Assembly: GCF_000745015.1 (NCBI RefSeq)
Contig: NZ_JQNA01000001.1
Span: 806,001-870,000 of the forward strand
Length of the DNA: 64,000 nucleotides
Source: Burkholderia sp. 9120
Lineage (GTDB): Bacteria > Pseudomonadota > Gammaproteobacteria > Burkholderiales > Burkholderiaceae
Direction of reading: 5' to 3'
The notes below the pieces were generated by a model. The model saw only the letters and a list, made by a program, of their open reading frames with translations, searched no databases and was not told the DNA's origin. The translations under genes and the position numbers were made by a program. Shown piece after piece: positions 25,945 through 35,402 of this stretch (the first letter of the stretch is position 1; each line of letters begins with the position of its first letter).

Positions 25945-27744
25945 ATGTTCTCTTCCATTCGCGCGCGCATTGTTGCCCTGTGCGTCGCTATCGTTGTGGT
26001 TGCGCTCGCCGCCAACGCGGTCCTCAACTATGTCGTCGCCAATTCGTATAACGCCGACGCGATCGAAAACAGCCTGAACGCCGTCGAAAGCGGTCACGCC
26101 GACGGGATCGACGACTGGGTCGTCACGCACAAGCAGATGATCGATTCGTTGCAGGACGCCGTGTTGCAACCTGACCCGAGCGCCGCGTTGAAGCTGGTTG
26201 CCGCCGGGGGCAAGTTCACCAACGTCTATGTCGGGTACGCGGACAAGACCGCGAAATTCTCCGACCCGACCGGCATTCCGCCGGACTACGATCCGACCGG
26301 GCGTCCGTGGTACAAGCAGGCCGCCGCGGCCGGCAAGCCGGTCGTGACGCCGCCGTACGTGGACGTCGGCACGGGCAAGCTGGTGGTCGCGTTCGCCGCG
26401 CCGGTGGTGCGCGACGGCGTGGTGAAAGCGGTGGTCTCCGGTGACGTCGCGATGGACAGCGTGATCGCCAACGTCAAGGCGATTCATCCGACGCCCGCGA
26501 GCTTTGGCATGTTGATCGACGCGAGCGGCCATATCGTTGCACATCCGGATTCGAAGCTGACGTTGAAGCCCGTGTCGGACCTCGTCCCCGCACTCACCAG
26601 CGACAAACTGGCCGCCCTCCTCAGCGCCGAGCATCCGCTCGAAGTCGACGTGAACGGCAGCGCCAAACTGCTGCGCACCGAAGCGATTCCCGGCACCGAC
26701 TGGTACGCGGTCGTCGCGCTGGATAAAGCGGAAGCCACCGCCGGCATGCGTTCGTTGCTGACGGCCTCGCTGATCGCGCTGGTCGTAATCGCGGGTATTG
26801 CCGCAGCGGTCGTGGCCGCCGTCACCGCCGTATCGTTCAAGCGCCTCTCGAACGTGCGCGACGCGATGGACGCAATCGGTTCGGGCGAAGGCGATCTGAC
26901 CCAACGTCTGCCCGCCGACGGCAACGACGAAGTCGCGCAGATCGCGCGTTCGTTCAACACCTTCATCGACAAACTCAGCCACGTGATGCGCCAGATTCGC
27001 GACGCCAGCGAATCGGTGCGGGTGGCCGCGAATGAAATCGCCGCGGGCAACGTGGATCTGTCGGGCCGTACGGAATCCGCAGCGGCGAGCTTGCAGCAAA
27101 CCGCCGCGTCGATGGAAGAAATCACCTCGACAGTCACGCAATCGGCAAGCGCCGCAAAGCAGGCCGACGACACTGCCGTGTCCGCGTCGCAAGTGGCTTC
27201 GCGCGGCGGCGTGGTGATCGCGGAAGTGATTACGACTATGGGTGAAATCGAACACGCGTCGGTGAAGATCGCCGATATCATCGGCGTGATCGACGGCATC
27301 GCATTCCAGACCAACATTCTCGCGTTGAACGCAGCCGTCGAAGCCGCGCGCGCCGGCGAACAGGGCCGCGGTTTCGCGGTCGTGGCCGGCGAGGTGCGAA
27401 GCCTCGCGCAACGCAGCGCGCAGGCCGCGAAGGAAATCAAGGCGCTGATCGAATCGACGGTATCGAGCGTCACTTCAGGGTCAGGCCAGGTGCGCCAGGC
27501 CGGCGAAACGATGACGGAGATCGTCAGCAATGTCGCCAACGTGACCACCATCATTTCCGAAATCACCCAGGCCGCGAACGAACAGACGCGCGGCATTCAG
27601 GAAGTGAATCGCGCCGTCAGCCAGCTCGACGAAATGGTTCAGCAGAACGCCGCGCTGGTCGAGCAATCGACCGCGGCGGCCGCCGCGTTGCAGAGCCAGG
27701 CGGTGAGCCTCGCGGGCGCAGTGACGCAATTCAAGCTCGATTAA
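25945..27744 (+). CDS. Methyl-accepting chemotaxis protein with dCache_1 sensor, probably for amino acids
   Basis: 599 residues. A transmembrane helix (about 10-30), periplasmic dCache domain (about 35-270), second membrane helix (about 272-296), HAMP, then the coiled-coil signalling domain with hairpin tip [37 protein letters not shown]. The sensor contains Y115-x4-R120-x-W122-Y123 and later Y138-x-D140, resembling the amino-acid-binding motif of dCache receptors such as PctA. No CheR-binding pentapeptide is seen at the C-terminus (QFKLD). It leads a two-receptor operon. Confidence 0.9.
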   Translation: MFSSIRARIVALCVAIVVVALAANAVLNYVVANSYNADAIENSLNAVESGHADGIDDWVVTHKQMIDSLQDAVLQPDPSAALKLVAAGGKFTNVYVGYADKTAKFSDPTGIPPDYDPTGRPWYKQAAAAGKPVVTPPYVDVGTGKLVVAFAAPVVRDGVVKAVVSGDVAMDSVIANVKAIHPTPASFGMLIDASGHIVAHPDSKLTLKPVSDLVPALTSDKLAALLSAEHPLEVDVNGSAKLLRTEAIPGTDWYAVVALDKAEATAGMRSLLTASLIALVVIAGIAAAVVAAVTAVSFKRLSNVRDAMDAIGSGEGDLTQRLPADGNDEVAQIARSFNTFIDKLSHVMRQIRDASESVRVAANEIAAGNVDLSGRTESAAASLQQTAASMEEITSTVTQSASAAKQADDTAVSASQVASRGGVVIAEVITTMGEIEHASVKIADIIGVIDGIAFQTNILALNAAVEAARAGEQGRGFAVVAGEVRSLAQRSAQAAKEIKALIESTVSSVTSGSGQVRQAGETMTEIVSNVANVTTIISEITQAANEQTRGIQEVNRAVSQLDEMVQQNAALVEQSTAAAAALQSQAVSLAGAVTQFKLD

Positions 27745-27775
27745 TCGCACTACCGGTACGCCAGGGAAACACGCA

Positions 27776-29356
27776 GTGACGTTCTATCGCAATCTGAAAA
27801 TCGCCATCAAGTTGGCGTTACTTGGCGCGGTGCTGCTCGCCGCAACGATGGTAGTCGGACTGGAAGGCTGGCATGCGTTGTCCGAAACGCATGCGCTGCA
27901 AATCCAGTCGGCTCAAACCTTGAGCCAGTACGCGCAAGCGGCCGACACGGCGCGCGTCGCCCAGGTCGAGTTCAAGAAGCAGGTGCAGGAGTGGAAAGAC
28001 CTGCTGCTGCGCGGCGCCGATCCGGCCGCGTTCGCCAAATACCGCGACGCGTTCAGCAAGGAAAGCGGCACCACGCACGCCGCGCTGACGCGCCTGAAAG
28101 ACCAGTTGAGCGCGCTCGGCGCGAGTGCGGACGGCGTCGACAATGCCCTCGCCACGCACGCCTCGTTGCAGGACAGCTACCTCGACGCGCTCAAGCATTA
28201 CGACGCGGCGGATCCGAATACCGCGCACGTGGTGGACGGCCTCGTCAAAGGTATCGACCGCGCGCCGACGGCCGCGATCGACGACATCGTCGCTTCCGTC
28301 ATGCAGCAGGCGCAGGCGTCGAACGTGAAGACGGCGGAAGCCGCGCAAAGCGCTTACACGCTGGCTAGCGCACTGCTGCTGAGCGTGGTGATCGGCTCGC
28401 TCGGGCTCGGCGCGTTCGCGGTGTGGTTCCTGAGCCGCAGCATCACGCTGCCGGTGAAGCAGGCGGTCGGCGTCGCGCAGGCGGTGGCGGCCGGCGATCT
28501 GCGTGCCGATGTGACCGTGGTGAGCAGCGACGAAACCGGCCAGTTGCTGGTGGCGCTGAACGACATGAACCATCGTTTGCGCACGATCGTCCACGAGATT
28601 CGCGAAGGCGCGCATACGATTTCGTCGGCGACGCAGGAAATTGCGGCCGGCAATCTCGACCTCTCGGCACGCACCGAACAGCAGGCCGCGTCGCTCGAAG
28701 AAACCGCCGCATCGATGCAGCATTTCACCGACTCGGTTCAGCGCAACGCGGAGAATGCACGCGAAGCCACCTCGCTCGCGCAAACCGCTGCGCAAGCGGC
28801 ACGCGAAGGCGGCGTCGTGATGACCGACGCGGTGCGCACGATGGATCAGATCAACGTAGCGTCCAAACGGATCGTCGACATCATTGCGGTGGTCGAGGCA
28901 ATTTCCGCGCAGACCAATATTCTCGCGCTCAACGCGGCGGTCGAAGCCGCGCGCGCCGGTACGCAAGGTCGCGGTTTTGCGGTGGTGGCAAGCGAAGTGC
29001 GCAGCCTCGCGCAACGTTCCGCCGACGCCGCGCGCGAGATCAAGACACTGATTCGCGAATCGGTCGCGACGATCGACGCCGGCACGCAGTTGATCAATCA
29101 CGCGAGCAATACGATGGAAGGCGTGGTGCAAAGCGCCGGCAGCGTGACGCGCATCGTCGAGGCGATCGCCACGGCCAGCGTCGATCAGGCAACGGGTATC
29201 GCCGAAGTCAACGACGCGGTGACGCAGATGGATCAGGTGACGCAGAGCAACGCGGCGCTGGTCGAGCAAGCCGCCGCCGCTGCCGACGCGGTGCAGAGCA
29301 AGGCGTCGGGGCTGGTGCAGAGTGTGAGTTTCTTCCGGTTGGGCGCAACGGCCTGA
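27776..29356 (+). CDS. Methyl-accepting chemotaxis protein, Tar-like four-helix-bundle sensor
   Basis: 526 residues. Membrane helix about 11-30, helical periplasmic domain with Tar-like sequence ([19 protein letters not shown]), second membrane helix about 197-217, HAMP, and signalling domain with [23 protein letters not shown]. It starts with GTG at 27776, behind an AGGGA site, 31 bases after the upstream receptor, so it is cotranscribed from the sigma-28-like promoter. The two signalling domains are clearly paralogous while the sensors differ. The ligand is unknown. Confidence 0.9.
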   Translation: MTFYRNLKIAIKLALLGAVLLAATMVVGLEGWHALSETHALQIQSAQTLSQYAQAADTARVAQVEFKKQVQEWKDLLLRGADPAAFAKYRDAFSKESGTTHAALTRLKDQLSALGASADGVDNALATHASLQDSYLDALKHYDAADPNTAHVVDGLVKGIDRAPTAAIDDIVASVMQQAQASNVKTAEAAQSAYTLASALLLSVVIGSLGLGAFAVWFLSRSITLPVKQAVGVAQAVAAGDLRADVTVVSSDETGQLLVALNDMNHRLRTIVHEIREGAHTISSATQEIAAGNLDLSARTEQQAASLEETAASMQHFTDSVQRNAENAREATSLAQTAAQAAREGGVVMTDAVRTMDQINVASKRIVDIIAVVEAISAQTNILALNAAVEAARAGTQGRGFAVVASEVRSLAQRSADAAREIKTLIRESVATIDAGTQLINHASNTMEGVVQSAGSVTRIVEAIATASVDQATGIAEVNDAVTQMDQVTQSNAALVEQAAAAADAVQSKASGLVQSVSFFRLGATA

Positions 29357-29445
29357 TGGAGCGGCGCCGCGTTTGTTGCGGCGCCGGTTGTAGCGGCAGT
29401 TGTAGTTGTAGCCGCGGTTGTCGTGTTCGTTGGCTACTTGTAAAG

Positions 29446-29469
29446 CGCCGCACGGGTTGCGGCGTTTTT
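29446..29469 (+). terminator. Rho-independent terminator of the chemoreceptor operon
   Basis: Seven-base stem CGCCGCA / TGCGGCG with a five-base loop followed by TTTTT; an A-rich left flank pairs with part of the T tract. A second G+C-rich hairpin without T tract lies at 29363-29385 just after the stop codon. Confidence 0.8.
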
Positions 29470-29501
29470 GCTTCTGGCACGCGGCGCAGGTTACGCGCCG
29501 C

Positions 29502-29882
29502 TTACGATTCGAAGTCGAGCCCGCCGATCAAGGCCACCGGCTCAGCCTGCGTGTGCGACAGAAAGTCCAGTTCGCGCGCGTGGTTCCACGCGGCAAGCTT
29601 GCGCGGCAGCGCGGCCAGATAGCCCGCGAATCTCGCCTCCCCTTGCGCGCCCATCAGTCGTTCGATTTCGTCGCTGTCCCACGTCAGGTACAGATTCAGC
29701 GGATGCGGATAGTGGCCGAGATTGTCGAGCGGCGCGGCATGGATACGCACGCGTGTAGGTTGCCCGTGACCGCCGTAGGGCAGCACTTCGGTATGCACGG
29801 TGGCGGCGAAACAGGCGGCGATCGCTTCGGCGATACGCGGCGCAAACTGTTCGTCGAAACGGGCGGCATTCTCCGGGTGCAT
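29502..29882 (-). CDS. Hypothetical protein, perhaps DUF5594-like
   Basis: 126 residues (MHPENAARFDEQFAPRIAEAIAACF...) with no signal peptide or membrane segment. It looks like a small soluble alpha/beta protein with PLDNLGHYPHPLNLYLTWDSDEIERLM in the centre. I recall Burkholderia-restricted families of this size but cannot confirm the assignment. It stands alone, tail-to-tail with the chemoreceptors. Coding character is good: high third-position G+C and no competing frame of better composition. Confidence 0.65.
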   Translation of the reverse strand: MHPENAARFDEQFAPRIAEAIAACFAATVHTEVLPYGGHGQPTRVRIHAAPLDNLGHYPHPLNLYLTWDSDEIERLMGAQGEARFAGYLAALPRKLAAWNHARELDFLSHTQAEPVALIGGLDFES

Positions 29883-30024
29883 CTGGGTCTCCGACTTTTA
29901 TGCTCGATGAGCGAAGCATCGTAGCATGCGAGTGGGCTCGGATCCGTTGCGTCAGTGCCGCGCTTGTTGCGCTTACGGGGGTTTCCTATAATCCGCGGCT
30001 AAGCCTAACAATTAGAGGCAGTGA

Positions 30025-31248
30025 ATGTTCCAGAAGCAGTTCCAAACGCGGTTCCAAATGCGATCCCAAAAGCAGTTCCAGATGCATTTCACAACGCGGT
30101 GGCCAACCCGAATCGCTTGCCTGCTCGCTGCTGCCGGATGGTTCAGCACGCAGGCCATGGCGGCCGATCTGATCGCGACGAAGCCCGGTGTGATGTGTGT
30201 ATCGGCGCAAGCGCTCGCGCAACTCACGCTGCCCAACGGCGAGAGCCGCAGCCACGGCGCGACGGCCACGGCCGAGCAACTCGCGCAAGCCCAGGCGGGT
30301 GGCTGCATCGACATTCAACCGGGCATTACCGTCAACGTGCTGACGGCGCGCAAGAATACGTCGGTGGTGAGCTACCAGCGTCCAGGTGCGACGACAGTCG
30401 AGACATTCGTCGTGCCGAACATCGATTTCTCGCCGGTATTTACCGACGACGCTGCGGCATCGCAACCGGCCGTGCAAGCGTCAGCGGCAGCGCCGATGCC
30501 GACGCCAATTCAAGCGCCTGCGGCAACAGCAACAACACCGGCAACACCGGCAGCGCCCGCCAAACCCGCAACGCCCACGCCCACCGTTGCCGCCCCTGAC
30601 GGCTACCACGTCACGCAGCGCGCACCCGGCCTGGATGGCGATTCGATCGAACTGCTCGAAGACGAACGCATCACGCCCGCGCTGCAAAAGCAGCTATGGG
30701 GCACGGGTGCGTCGGAAGAAGGTCTGCCCGGCAACGATCCGAAGCCGCTCGTGAAAGCTCAGTTGCGCCTCGTGTCTGCGTCGGGCGCGATTGCGGCCAC
30801 GCGACAACTGGACTATCCGCTGGCCCGCGTCGAGCCCGCGCCGCTGCACGGTCTGCCCGGTCCCGTGCTGTTTCTGACGGTGGACGCCACCGCGCCGATG
30901 GGTTCCTACAGCGGCCCCGCCACGCAAATCCTGATGCCGGCCAGGCAGTCGCTGGACCCCGTGCAATACACCACGGACGACGGCAAAAGCAGCGCGCTGG
31001 TGCTCGCCGCGACCGGCAAGGCGGCCTGGAAGATTTCGCCGTCGCGCAAAGGCGGCGCCGATGAGATTCAACAGGTGAGGTGCAGCCCGGACTTCGACAA
31101 AAAAGACAGCACCGGCGACGACGACGATTTCGTGACGCGCTACGAAACCTACCGCTTTGTCGACGGCAAATGGCTACTCGCGCAGCGTCAACACTCCGGC
31201 ATCTGGGAAAGCGATCAGGAATTTCCGAAGCGCAACATGTTTCCGTAA
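30025..31248 (+). CDS. Exported protein with repeat-built N-terminus, function unknown
   Basis: 407 residues. The N-region consists of four-residue units of the type Q-x-x-F (QKQF, QTRF, QMRS, QKQF, QMHF) coded by 12-bp repeats. A hydrophobic segment and cleavage site AMA|ADLI follow, near residue 47. A Pro/Ala/Thr-rich linker (about 145-190) divides the mature protein into two unrecognised halves; the C-terminal half ends QRQHSGIWESDQEFPKRNMFP. I keep the ATG at 30025 because AGAGG lies six bases upstream; an ATG at 30082 would give a conventional signal peptide but has no such site. Confidence 0.7.
   Translation: MFQKQFQTRFQMRSQKQFQMHFTTRWPTRIACLLAAAGWFSTQAMAADLIATKPGVMCVSAQALAQLTLPNGESRSHGATATAEQLAQAQAGGCIDIQPGITVNVLTARKNTSVVSYQRPGATTVETFVVPNIDFSPVFTDDAAASQPAVQASAAAPMPTPIQAPAATATTPATPAAPAKPATPTPTVAAPDGYHVTQRAPGLDGDSIELLEDERITPALQKQLWGTGASEEGLPGNDPKPLVKAQLRLVSASGAIAATRQLDYPLARVEPAPLHGLPGPVLFLTVDATAPMGSYSGPATQILMPARQSLDPVQYTTDDGKSSALVLAATGKAAWKISPSRKGGADEIQQVRCSPDFDKKDSTGDDDDFVTRYETYRFVDGKWLLAQRQHSGIWESDQEFPKRNMFP
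30031..30102 (+). repeat. Six degenerate 12-bp tandem repeats at the start of the exported-protein gene
   Basis: Units at 30031, 30043, 30055, 30067, 30079 and 30091, consensus CARAHGCRRTTC; the last is the most diverged. Unit length is a multiple of three, so the array can change in number without breaking the frame. Confidence 0.75.
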
Positions 31249-31281
31249 CCGCGTGACGCTCACCTTGTCGCGCGTTACACG

Positions 31282-31632
31282 TCAAACCGTCTTCAGAATC
31301 CGCGGCCGTGCTTCGCTCACGGCCGCCGTCATTTCAGGCGCCGTCTCGGAGATGGTGACGCCCTTCTCCGTGCGCATCGACAGATAGCGCAGACAGCACA
31401 CCCGCAAAAACGAAGCGAAGTTGGTCGGCATTTCGCCGCGCAACGCGATCAGTTCGTCGTAGAGTTTGACCGCGAACTGACTGGTCGTCATGCTCTCGCG
31501 CGCGGCGATTTCGTGCAGCACGTCCCAGAACAGATTTTCCAGCCGGACTGTCGTGATCACTCCGTGAATCCGCAACGAGCGGGTGCGCGATTCATAGAGG
31601 ATCGGATCGGCGTTGATGTAGATCCCACACAT
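31282..31632 (-). CDS. Ribbon-helix-helix domain protein
   Basis: 116 residues. The N-terminal part SRTRSLRIHGVITTVRLENLFWDVLHEIAARESMTTSQFAVKLYDEL matches the RHH_4 type of ribbon-helix-helix (Arc/MetJ-like DNA-binding) domain, with the beta-strand residues around residues 18-30. The C-terminal 40 residues have no recognised domain. Start at 31632 (MCGIYINADP), where GGAG lies eight bases upstream. It stands 188 bases after the GMC dehydrogenase gene on the same strand and may belong to its transcript. Probably a small regulator; target unknown. Confidence 0.78.
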   Translation of the reverse strand: MCGIYINADPILYESRTRSLRIHGVITTVRLENLFWDVLHEIAARESMTTSQFAVKLYDELIALRGEMPTNFASFLRVCCLRYLSMRTEKGVTISETAPEMTAAVSEARPRILKTV

Positions 31633-31765
31633 GACGTTTGCTCCGTGTTTCGCAGCGCATGCGGCGGCGTCTTCATGACGCCGCCGCACCCCGCCGCTTC
31701 TGGTCAACATACGCCGGCCTTCGCGGCCCGACAATCGCGTCGAACCCGAACGCCGCGCTGGCCCC

Positions 31766-31818
31766 GACAAACTAACCAACCAGCCAACGAACCAACCAAC
31801 GCACCAACCGACGCACCC
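31766..31818. repeat. Degenerate CCAA-rich simple repeat
   Basis: About twelve variants of the four-base unit (AACC, CCAA, CGAA, CGCA) run without interruption up to the stop codon of the GMC dehydrogenase gene, in the gap before the ribbon-helix-helix gene. No coding function is seen. Confidence 0.5.
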
Positions 31819-31820
31819 CG

Positions 31821-33407
31821 CTACACCGTGCGTTTGCCCATCTGCGCCGCGATGTGATCGGCCTGACGGATCGCCAGCGTCACGATCGTCATGGTCGGGT
31901 TTTCCGCCGCGCCGGTGGTGAACTGGCTGCCGTCCGAGATGAACAGGTTCGACACTTCGTGCGTCTGGCCGAAGCTGTTGCACACGCCGTCTTCGGCACG
32001 CGCGCTCATGCGCGCGGTGCCGAGGTTGTGCGTGGACGGATACGGCGGCACGCGATACACCGTCTTCGCGCCGGCCGCCTCATACACCGCGGTGCCCTGC
32101 TTGAACGCGTGCTCGCGCATGGCTTCGTCGTTAGGATGATCGTCGAAATGCACGTTGGCGACCGGCTGGCCGTACTGATCTTTCACGTCGGTATTCAAGG
32201 TCACGCGATTGCTGTCGCGCGGCATGTCCTCGCCGACAATCCACATGCCCGCCGTGTACGCGTACTGATCCATCGCCTGCGCGAAGGTCGGGCCCCACGC
32301 GCCGGGATTCAGAAACGCCGCGTAAAACGGCAGCCCGAGCGACACGGTCTCCAGGTGATAGCCGCCCGCGAAACCACGCTGCGGATTGAACACCGCCTCG
32401 TCTTCGATGATGCCGGCCATCGTGGTGCCCTTGAACATGTCCACTTTGTCGTTGAACACCGCGTACACCGAGCCCGTGGTGTGGCGCATGTAATTGCGGC
32501 CCACCTGGCCCGAACCGTTCGCAAGTCCTTGCGGGAACTTGCTCGAATGCGAGTTCAACAGCAGGCGCGGCGTTTCGATCGAATTGCCGGCCACGGCGAT
32601 GATGCGTGCTTTCTGCCGCTGCAATTTACCGTTGCTGTCGTAGTACAACACCTCTTTCGCTTTGCCGCGCGCGTCGGTCTCGATTCGCACCACGTGCGCC
32701 TGGGTGCGCAATTCCATATGCCCGGTGGCCTGGGCGCGCGGCAACTCGGTGTACAGCGTCGACCATTTCGCGCCGGTGCGGCAGCCCTGAAAACAGAAGC
32801 CACGCTGGAAGCAATGCGCGCGATCGTCGCGCACCACGCTATTGATCGCCATATGGCCGGTGTTGCATTCCTTGTAGCCGACCTTCATCGCGCCGGCCGA
32901 CATCACCTTGAAGTTGTTGTTGCCCGGCAAACCCGGCAGACCGTTGGTGCGCGTCACGCCCATCTTCTGCTGCGCGCGGTCGTAGTAGGGATCGAGTTCC
33001 GCGCGGGTGAGCGGCCAGTCGAGCAGATTGGCGTCCTTGATATCGCCGTAGGTGGTCTTCGCCTTGAACTCGTGCGGCTGGATGCGCAGGCTCGCGCCTG
33101 CCCAGTGCGTGGTGGTGCCGCCGACTGTTTTGCAGATCCATGCGGGCAGATTCGGGAAGTCTTTGGCGACGCGCCAGGTGCCTGACGTGGTGCGTTTGTC
33201 GAGCCATGACAGCATCTGGAACGCGCCCCATTCGTCGGTGGTGAAATCAGCTTGCGTGTGCAGTTTGCCGGCTTCCAGCACGACGACGTCGATGCCCTTC
33301 TGCGCCAGTTCGTTGGCGAGCGTACCGCCGCCCGCGCCTGAGCCGATGATCACGACGACCTTGTCGTCGTTGTGCGAAAACCGCACCTTGTTGTTGTCCT
33401 GATTCAT
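31821..33407 (-). CDS. GMC-family dehydrogenase, catalytic subunit with predicted Fe-S site
   Basis: 528 residues, glucose-methanol-choline oxidoreductase fold. The FAD motif VVIIGSGAGGG is at about residues 18-28 and the C-terminal catalytic region has STHNLGTARMS. Cysteines C199, C205 and C209 (C-x5-C-x3-C) match the spacing that binds a [3Fe-4S] cluster in Burkholderia FAD-glucose dehydrogenase. There is no signal peptide of its own; such subunits are exported with a Tat-bearing partner, encoded 30 bases upstream. No cytochrome c subunit gene is present. The sugar or alcohol substrate is not evident. Confidence 0.88.
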   Translation of the reverse strand: MNQDNNKVRFSHNDDKVVVIIGSGAGGGTLANELAQKGIDVVVLEAGKLHTQADFTTDEWGAFQMLSWLDKRTTSGTWRVAKDFPNLPAWICKTVGGTTTHWAGASLRIQPHEFKAKTTYGDIKDANLLDWPLTRAELDPYYDRAQQKMGVTRTNGLPGLPGNNNFKVMSAGAMKVGYKECNTGHMAINSVVRDDRAHCFQRGFCFQGCRTGAKWSTLYTELPRAQATGHMELRTQAHVVRIETDARGKAKEVLYYDSNGKLQRQKARIIAVAGNSIETPRLLLNSHSSKFPQGLANGSGQVGRNYMRHTTGSVYAVFNDKVDMFKGTTMAGIIEDEAVFNPQRGFAGGYHLETVSLGLPFYAAFLNPGAWGPTFAQAMDQYAYTAGMWIVGEDMPRDSNRVTLNTDVKDQYGQPVANVHFDDHPNDEAMREHAFKQGTAVYEAAGAKTVYRVPPYPSTHNLGTARMSARAEDGVCNSFGQTHEVSNLFISDGSQFTTGAAENPTMTIVTLAIRQADHIAAQMGKRTV

Positions 33408-33437
33408 ATCGTGTCTCCAGTGTCGATTCAGTGTCGA

Positions 33438-34124
33438 TTAACTGTCCGACGGGATCGGACCACTCGCCCCGGCCGGCGGATTCGGCAGCCACGAGAGACT
33501 GTTGAACCCCTTGGTCAGATAACCGCCGTCGCCCTCCGACGCGCCATAACCGAAATGCGCATACGCCATCGTGTTGGCGTACAGCGACACCACCGCCGTG
33601 CTGCGGATCGTGTTGAAGAACGGCGTACCGGCGAGCGCCGCGACGTCCTGCGCCTGATCGGCGGGCGGCCGCTTGAGCCAGTCCGAACCGGCCTGCGCGT
33701 CGAGTTGTTTGACGCCGTCAGCGAGCTGCTGACGCACCGCCGGATCGGCTTTCGCCTTCGTGTCGAGATCCTTGACCACCAGCGCATACACCGCGTTGTC
33801 GAGCGTGGCGTGCGGATAGAGTTGCCGCGTGAAGGCGAGAATCACTTCGCCCTGATGCGTGTCGAGCCCTTGCAGTTCGAGCGCCCATACGCGGCTCGGC
33901 GCAAGCGTCGACAGTACCGACGACAACGCCAGCGTGCCCATCAGCACGCCGGTGCCCCGCAACAGCGCGCGTCGCGTGAGCGGAATGCGCAGGGCCACGG
34001 CCGCCGCCTGCCCCGCGCGATGCTCGTGGTCATGGTGAGGCTCATGGCCGTGCCCGGGCTCATGATGATGATGCGTGGCGTGTGCGTGATCGGACGCGAC
34101 GATCGGAATGACCGTTGTCTTCAT
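33438..34124 (-). CDS. Tat-exported small subunit (gluconate 2-dehydrogenase subunit 3-like) with histidine-rich leader
   Basis: 228 residues. After the start MKTTVIPIVAS, residues 13-35 hold about a dozen histidines, then the twin-arginine motif LTRRALLRGTG (R51, R52) and a hydrophobic stretch ending near residue 82 (RVWA). The rest resembles the small hitch-hiker subunit of FAD-dependent dehydrogenases (LDNAVYALVVKDLDTKAKADP, ANTMAYAHFGYGASEGDGGYLTKGFNSL). It should carry the GMC subunit through the Tat pore. Start at 34124 because GGAG lies seven bases upstream. The histidine-rich part is unusually long for a Tat n-region. Confidence 0.82.
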   Translation of the reverse strand: MKTTVIPIVASDHAHATHHHHEPGHGHEPHHDHEHRAGQAAAVALRIPLTRRALLRGTGVLMGTLALSSVLSTLAPSRVWALELQGLDTHQGEVILAFTRQLYPHATLDNAVYALVVKDLDTKAKADPAVRQQLADGVKQLDAQAGSDWLKRPPADQAQDVAALAGTPFFNTIRSTAVVSLYANTMAYAHFGYGASEGDGGYLTKGFNSLSWLPNPPAGASGPIPSDS

Positions 34125-34234
34125 GTCTGTCTCCTTGTTGACCGGAGCCGGCGCGTTTGCGCTGACCCAGGTCCCATGCAAGATAATTTCTGTGGGGTAT
34201 TGCTCAACCCGCGGCGGCCGCCGGATTGCCTGTT

Positions 34235-34633
34235 CTATTGATAGTGGCCGTAGCGTTCCAACACTTCGATCTTGTAGCCGTCAGGGTCCTGAATGAAAAA
34301 ATAGCGCGCCAGCAATTCGCCGCCGTCGTTGTGAAATTCCCGTAGATCGTTGGGCGTCATGCCGAGCTCGATCAGCCGCTGCCGCTCGCTTTTCGCGTCG
34401 TCCACGCAGAAGGCGACATGACCGTAACCGTCGCCGTGCGAATACGGTTCCGCGCGGCCTTTATTCCAGGTCAGTTCTATTTCCGCGTCGGCTTCGTGGT
34501 TGCGCAAATAGACCAGCGCGAACTCCGGAAAGTCGAGCCGGTGCGAGACGTCGAAATTGAAAGCCTTCTGATAGAACTGCAGAGAACGCGGCAGATCCTG
34601 CACGCGGATCATCGTGTGGATGAGTTTGGCCAT
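34235..34633 (-). CDS. gloA: Glyoxalase I (lactoylglutathione lyase)
   Basis: 132 residues, the size of bacterial GloA. It isomerises the hemithioacetal of methylglyoxal and glutathione. Metal ligands are visible in order: His in KLIHTMIRV, Glu in AEIELTWN, His in YGHVAFCVDD and Glu in YKIEVLERYG. The start at 34633 has GGAGG eight bases upstream. It stands alone on its strand. Confidence 0.92.
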   Translation of the reverse strand: MAKLIHTMIRVQDLPRSLQFYQKAFNFDVSHRLDFPEFALVYLRNHEADAEIELTWNKGRAEPYSHGDGYGHVAFCVDDAKSERQRLIELGMTPNDLREFHNDGGELLARYFFIQDPDGYKIEVLERYGHYQ

Positions 34634-34928
34634 CGGTGTCCCCTCCTTGTTTGATTCAAGTTTAGGAGGCTGCCCACGCGAGTGGTAATGCACGGCTAAA
34701 TCGCGCCAGGGACTTGCCCTATGTTGCGTGCGTGTCAGGTTGCATTGCAGCACGCGCGCGCCGAATGGGATTCGGCAAAAACCGCTCGCGACGCCACGCC
34801 AACGCAGGTTCGGCGAAGCGCATTCGTTTTTACCGCGAGGGCGTGCACAAGCGCCGTGCTTTCCCTAACATTCGGCAGTAGATCAGTTTTTTATCTGTGC
34901 GCTAACGCGCTGTGGAGCGATGTAGAAG

Positions 34929-35339
34929 ATGGAATTCGATACGAAGGTCGCCATCATCGTGCTGGACGATCTGGCCGTATGGCAAAAACTCAATGTCACC
35001 GCGTTTCTCGCGACGGGTATCGCGGGCGCCGCGCCCGAAGCACTAGGCGAACCGTATGAAGACGCCGCCGGCCGCCAGCACGCGCGGCTGCTCGGCCAAC
35101 CGATGATGGTGTATCAGGCGGACAGCGCGGGTTTGCTGCGCGCGTTCCGTCAGGGCATCGAGCGGGAGTTGACGCGCGCCGTCTATGTGCGCGCGATGTT
35201 CTCCACCGGCCACGATCAGGCGAATCGCGAGGTGTTCCGCGCGGAACCCGCGGACGCGCCCGATCTCGTCGGGCTGGCGGTGCGCGGGTTGAAGAAGGCG
35301 GTCGATAAAGCGGTTAAGGGTTTGTCGCTGCACGCGTGA
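34929..35339 (+). CDS. DUF2000 family protein
   Basis: 136 residues (MEFDTKVAIIVLDDLAVWQKLNVTAFLATGIAG...), small alpha/beta protein of the DUF2000 type with GQPMMVYQAD and a run of basic residues near the C-terminus (GLKKAVDKAVKG). DUF2000 members resemble peptidyl-tRNA hydrolase 2-like folds by recall; no activity is established to my knowledge. It is often found beside AraC or Lrp regulators. Here an Lrp gene converges on it 62 bases downstream. Confidence 0.78.
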   Translation: MEFDTKVAIIVLDDLAVWQKLNVTAFLATGIAGAAPEALGEPYEDAAGRQHARLLGQPMMVYQADSAGLLRAFRQGIERELTRAVYVRAMFSTGHDQANREVFRAEPADAPDLVGLAVRGLKKAVDKAVKGLSLHA

Positions 35340-35345
35340 GCGGCA

Positions 35346-35402
35346 ACGTGGGACGTGGTGACGCGATATCGCAGCGACGCGGTGACGTCACCGCACCCAC
35401 GT
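35346..35402. other. Nested inverted repeats between converging genes
   Basis: Outer arms ACGTGGG (35346-35352) and CCCACGT (35396-35402) enclose a 16-bp perfect palindrome GCGGTGACGTCACCGC at 35379-35394. It lies between the DUF2000 and Lrp stop codons. No T tract; may act as a two-way terminator or cruciform. Confidence 0.45.

Noticed and set aside
29388..29430. GTTGTAG repeats after the second chemoreceptor
   Set aside because: Four short irregular copies; low-complexity sequence with no sign of function.
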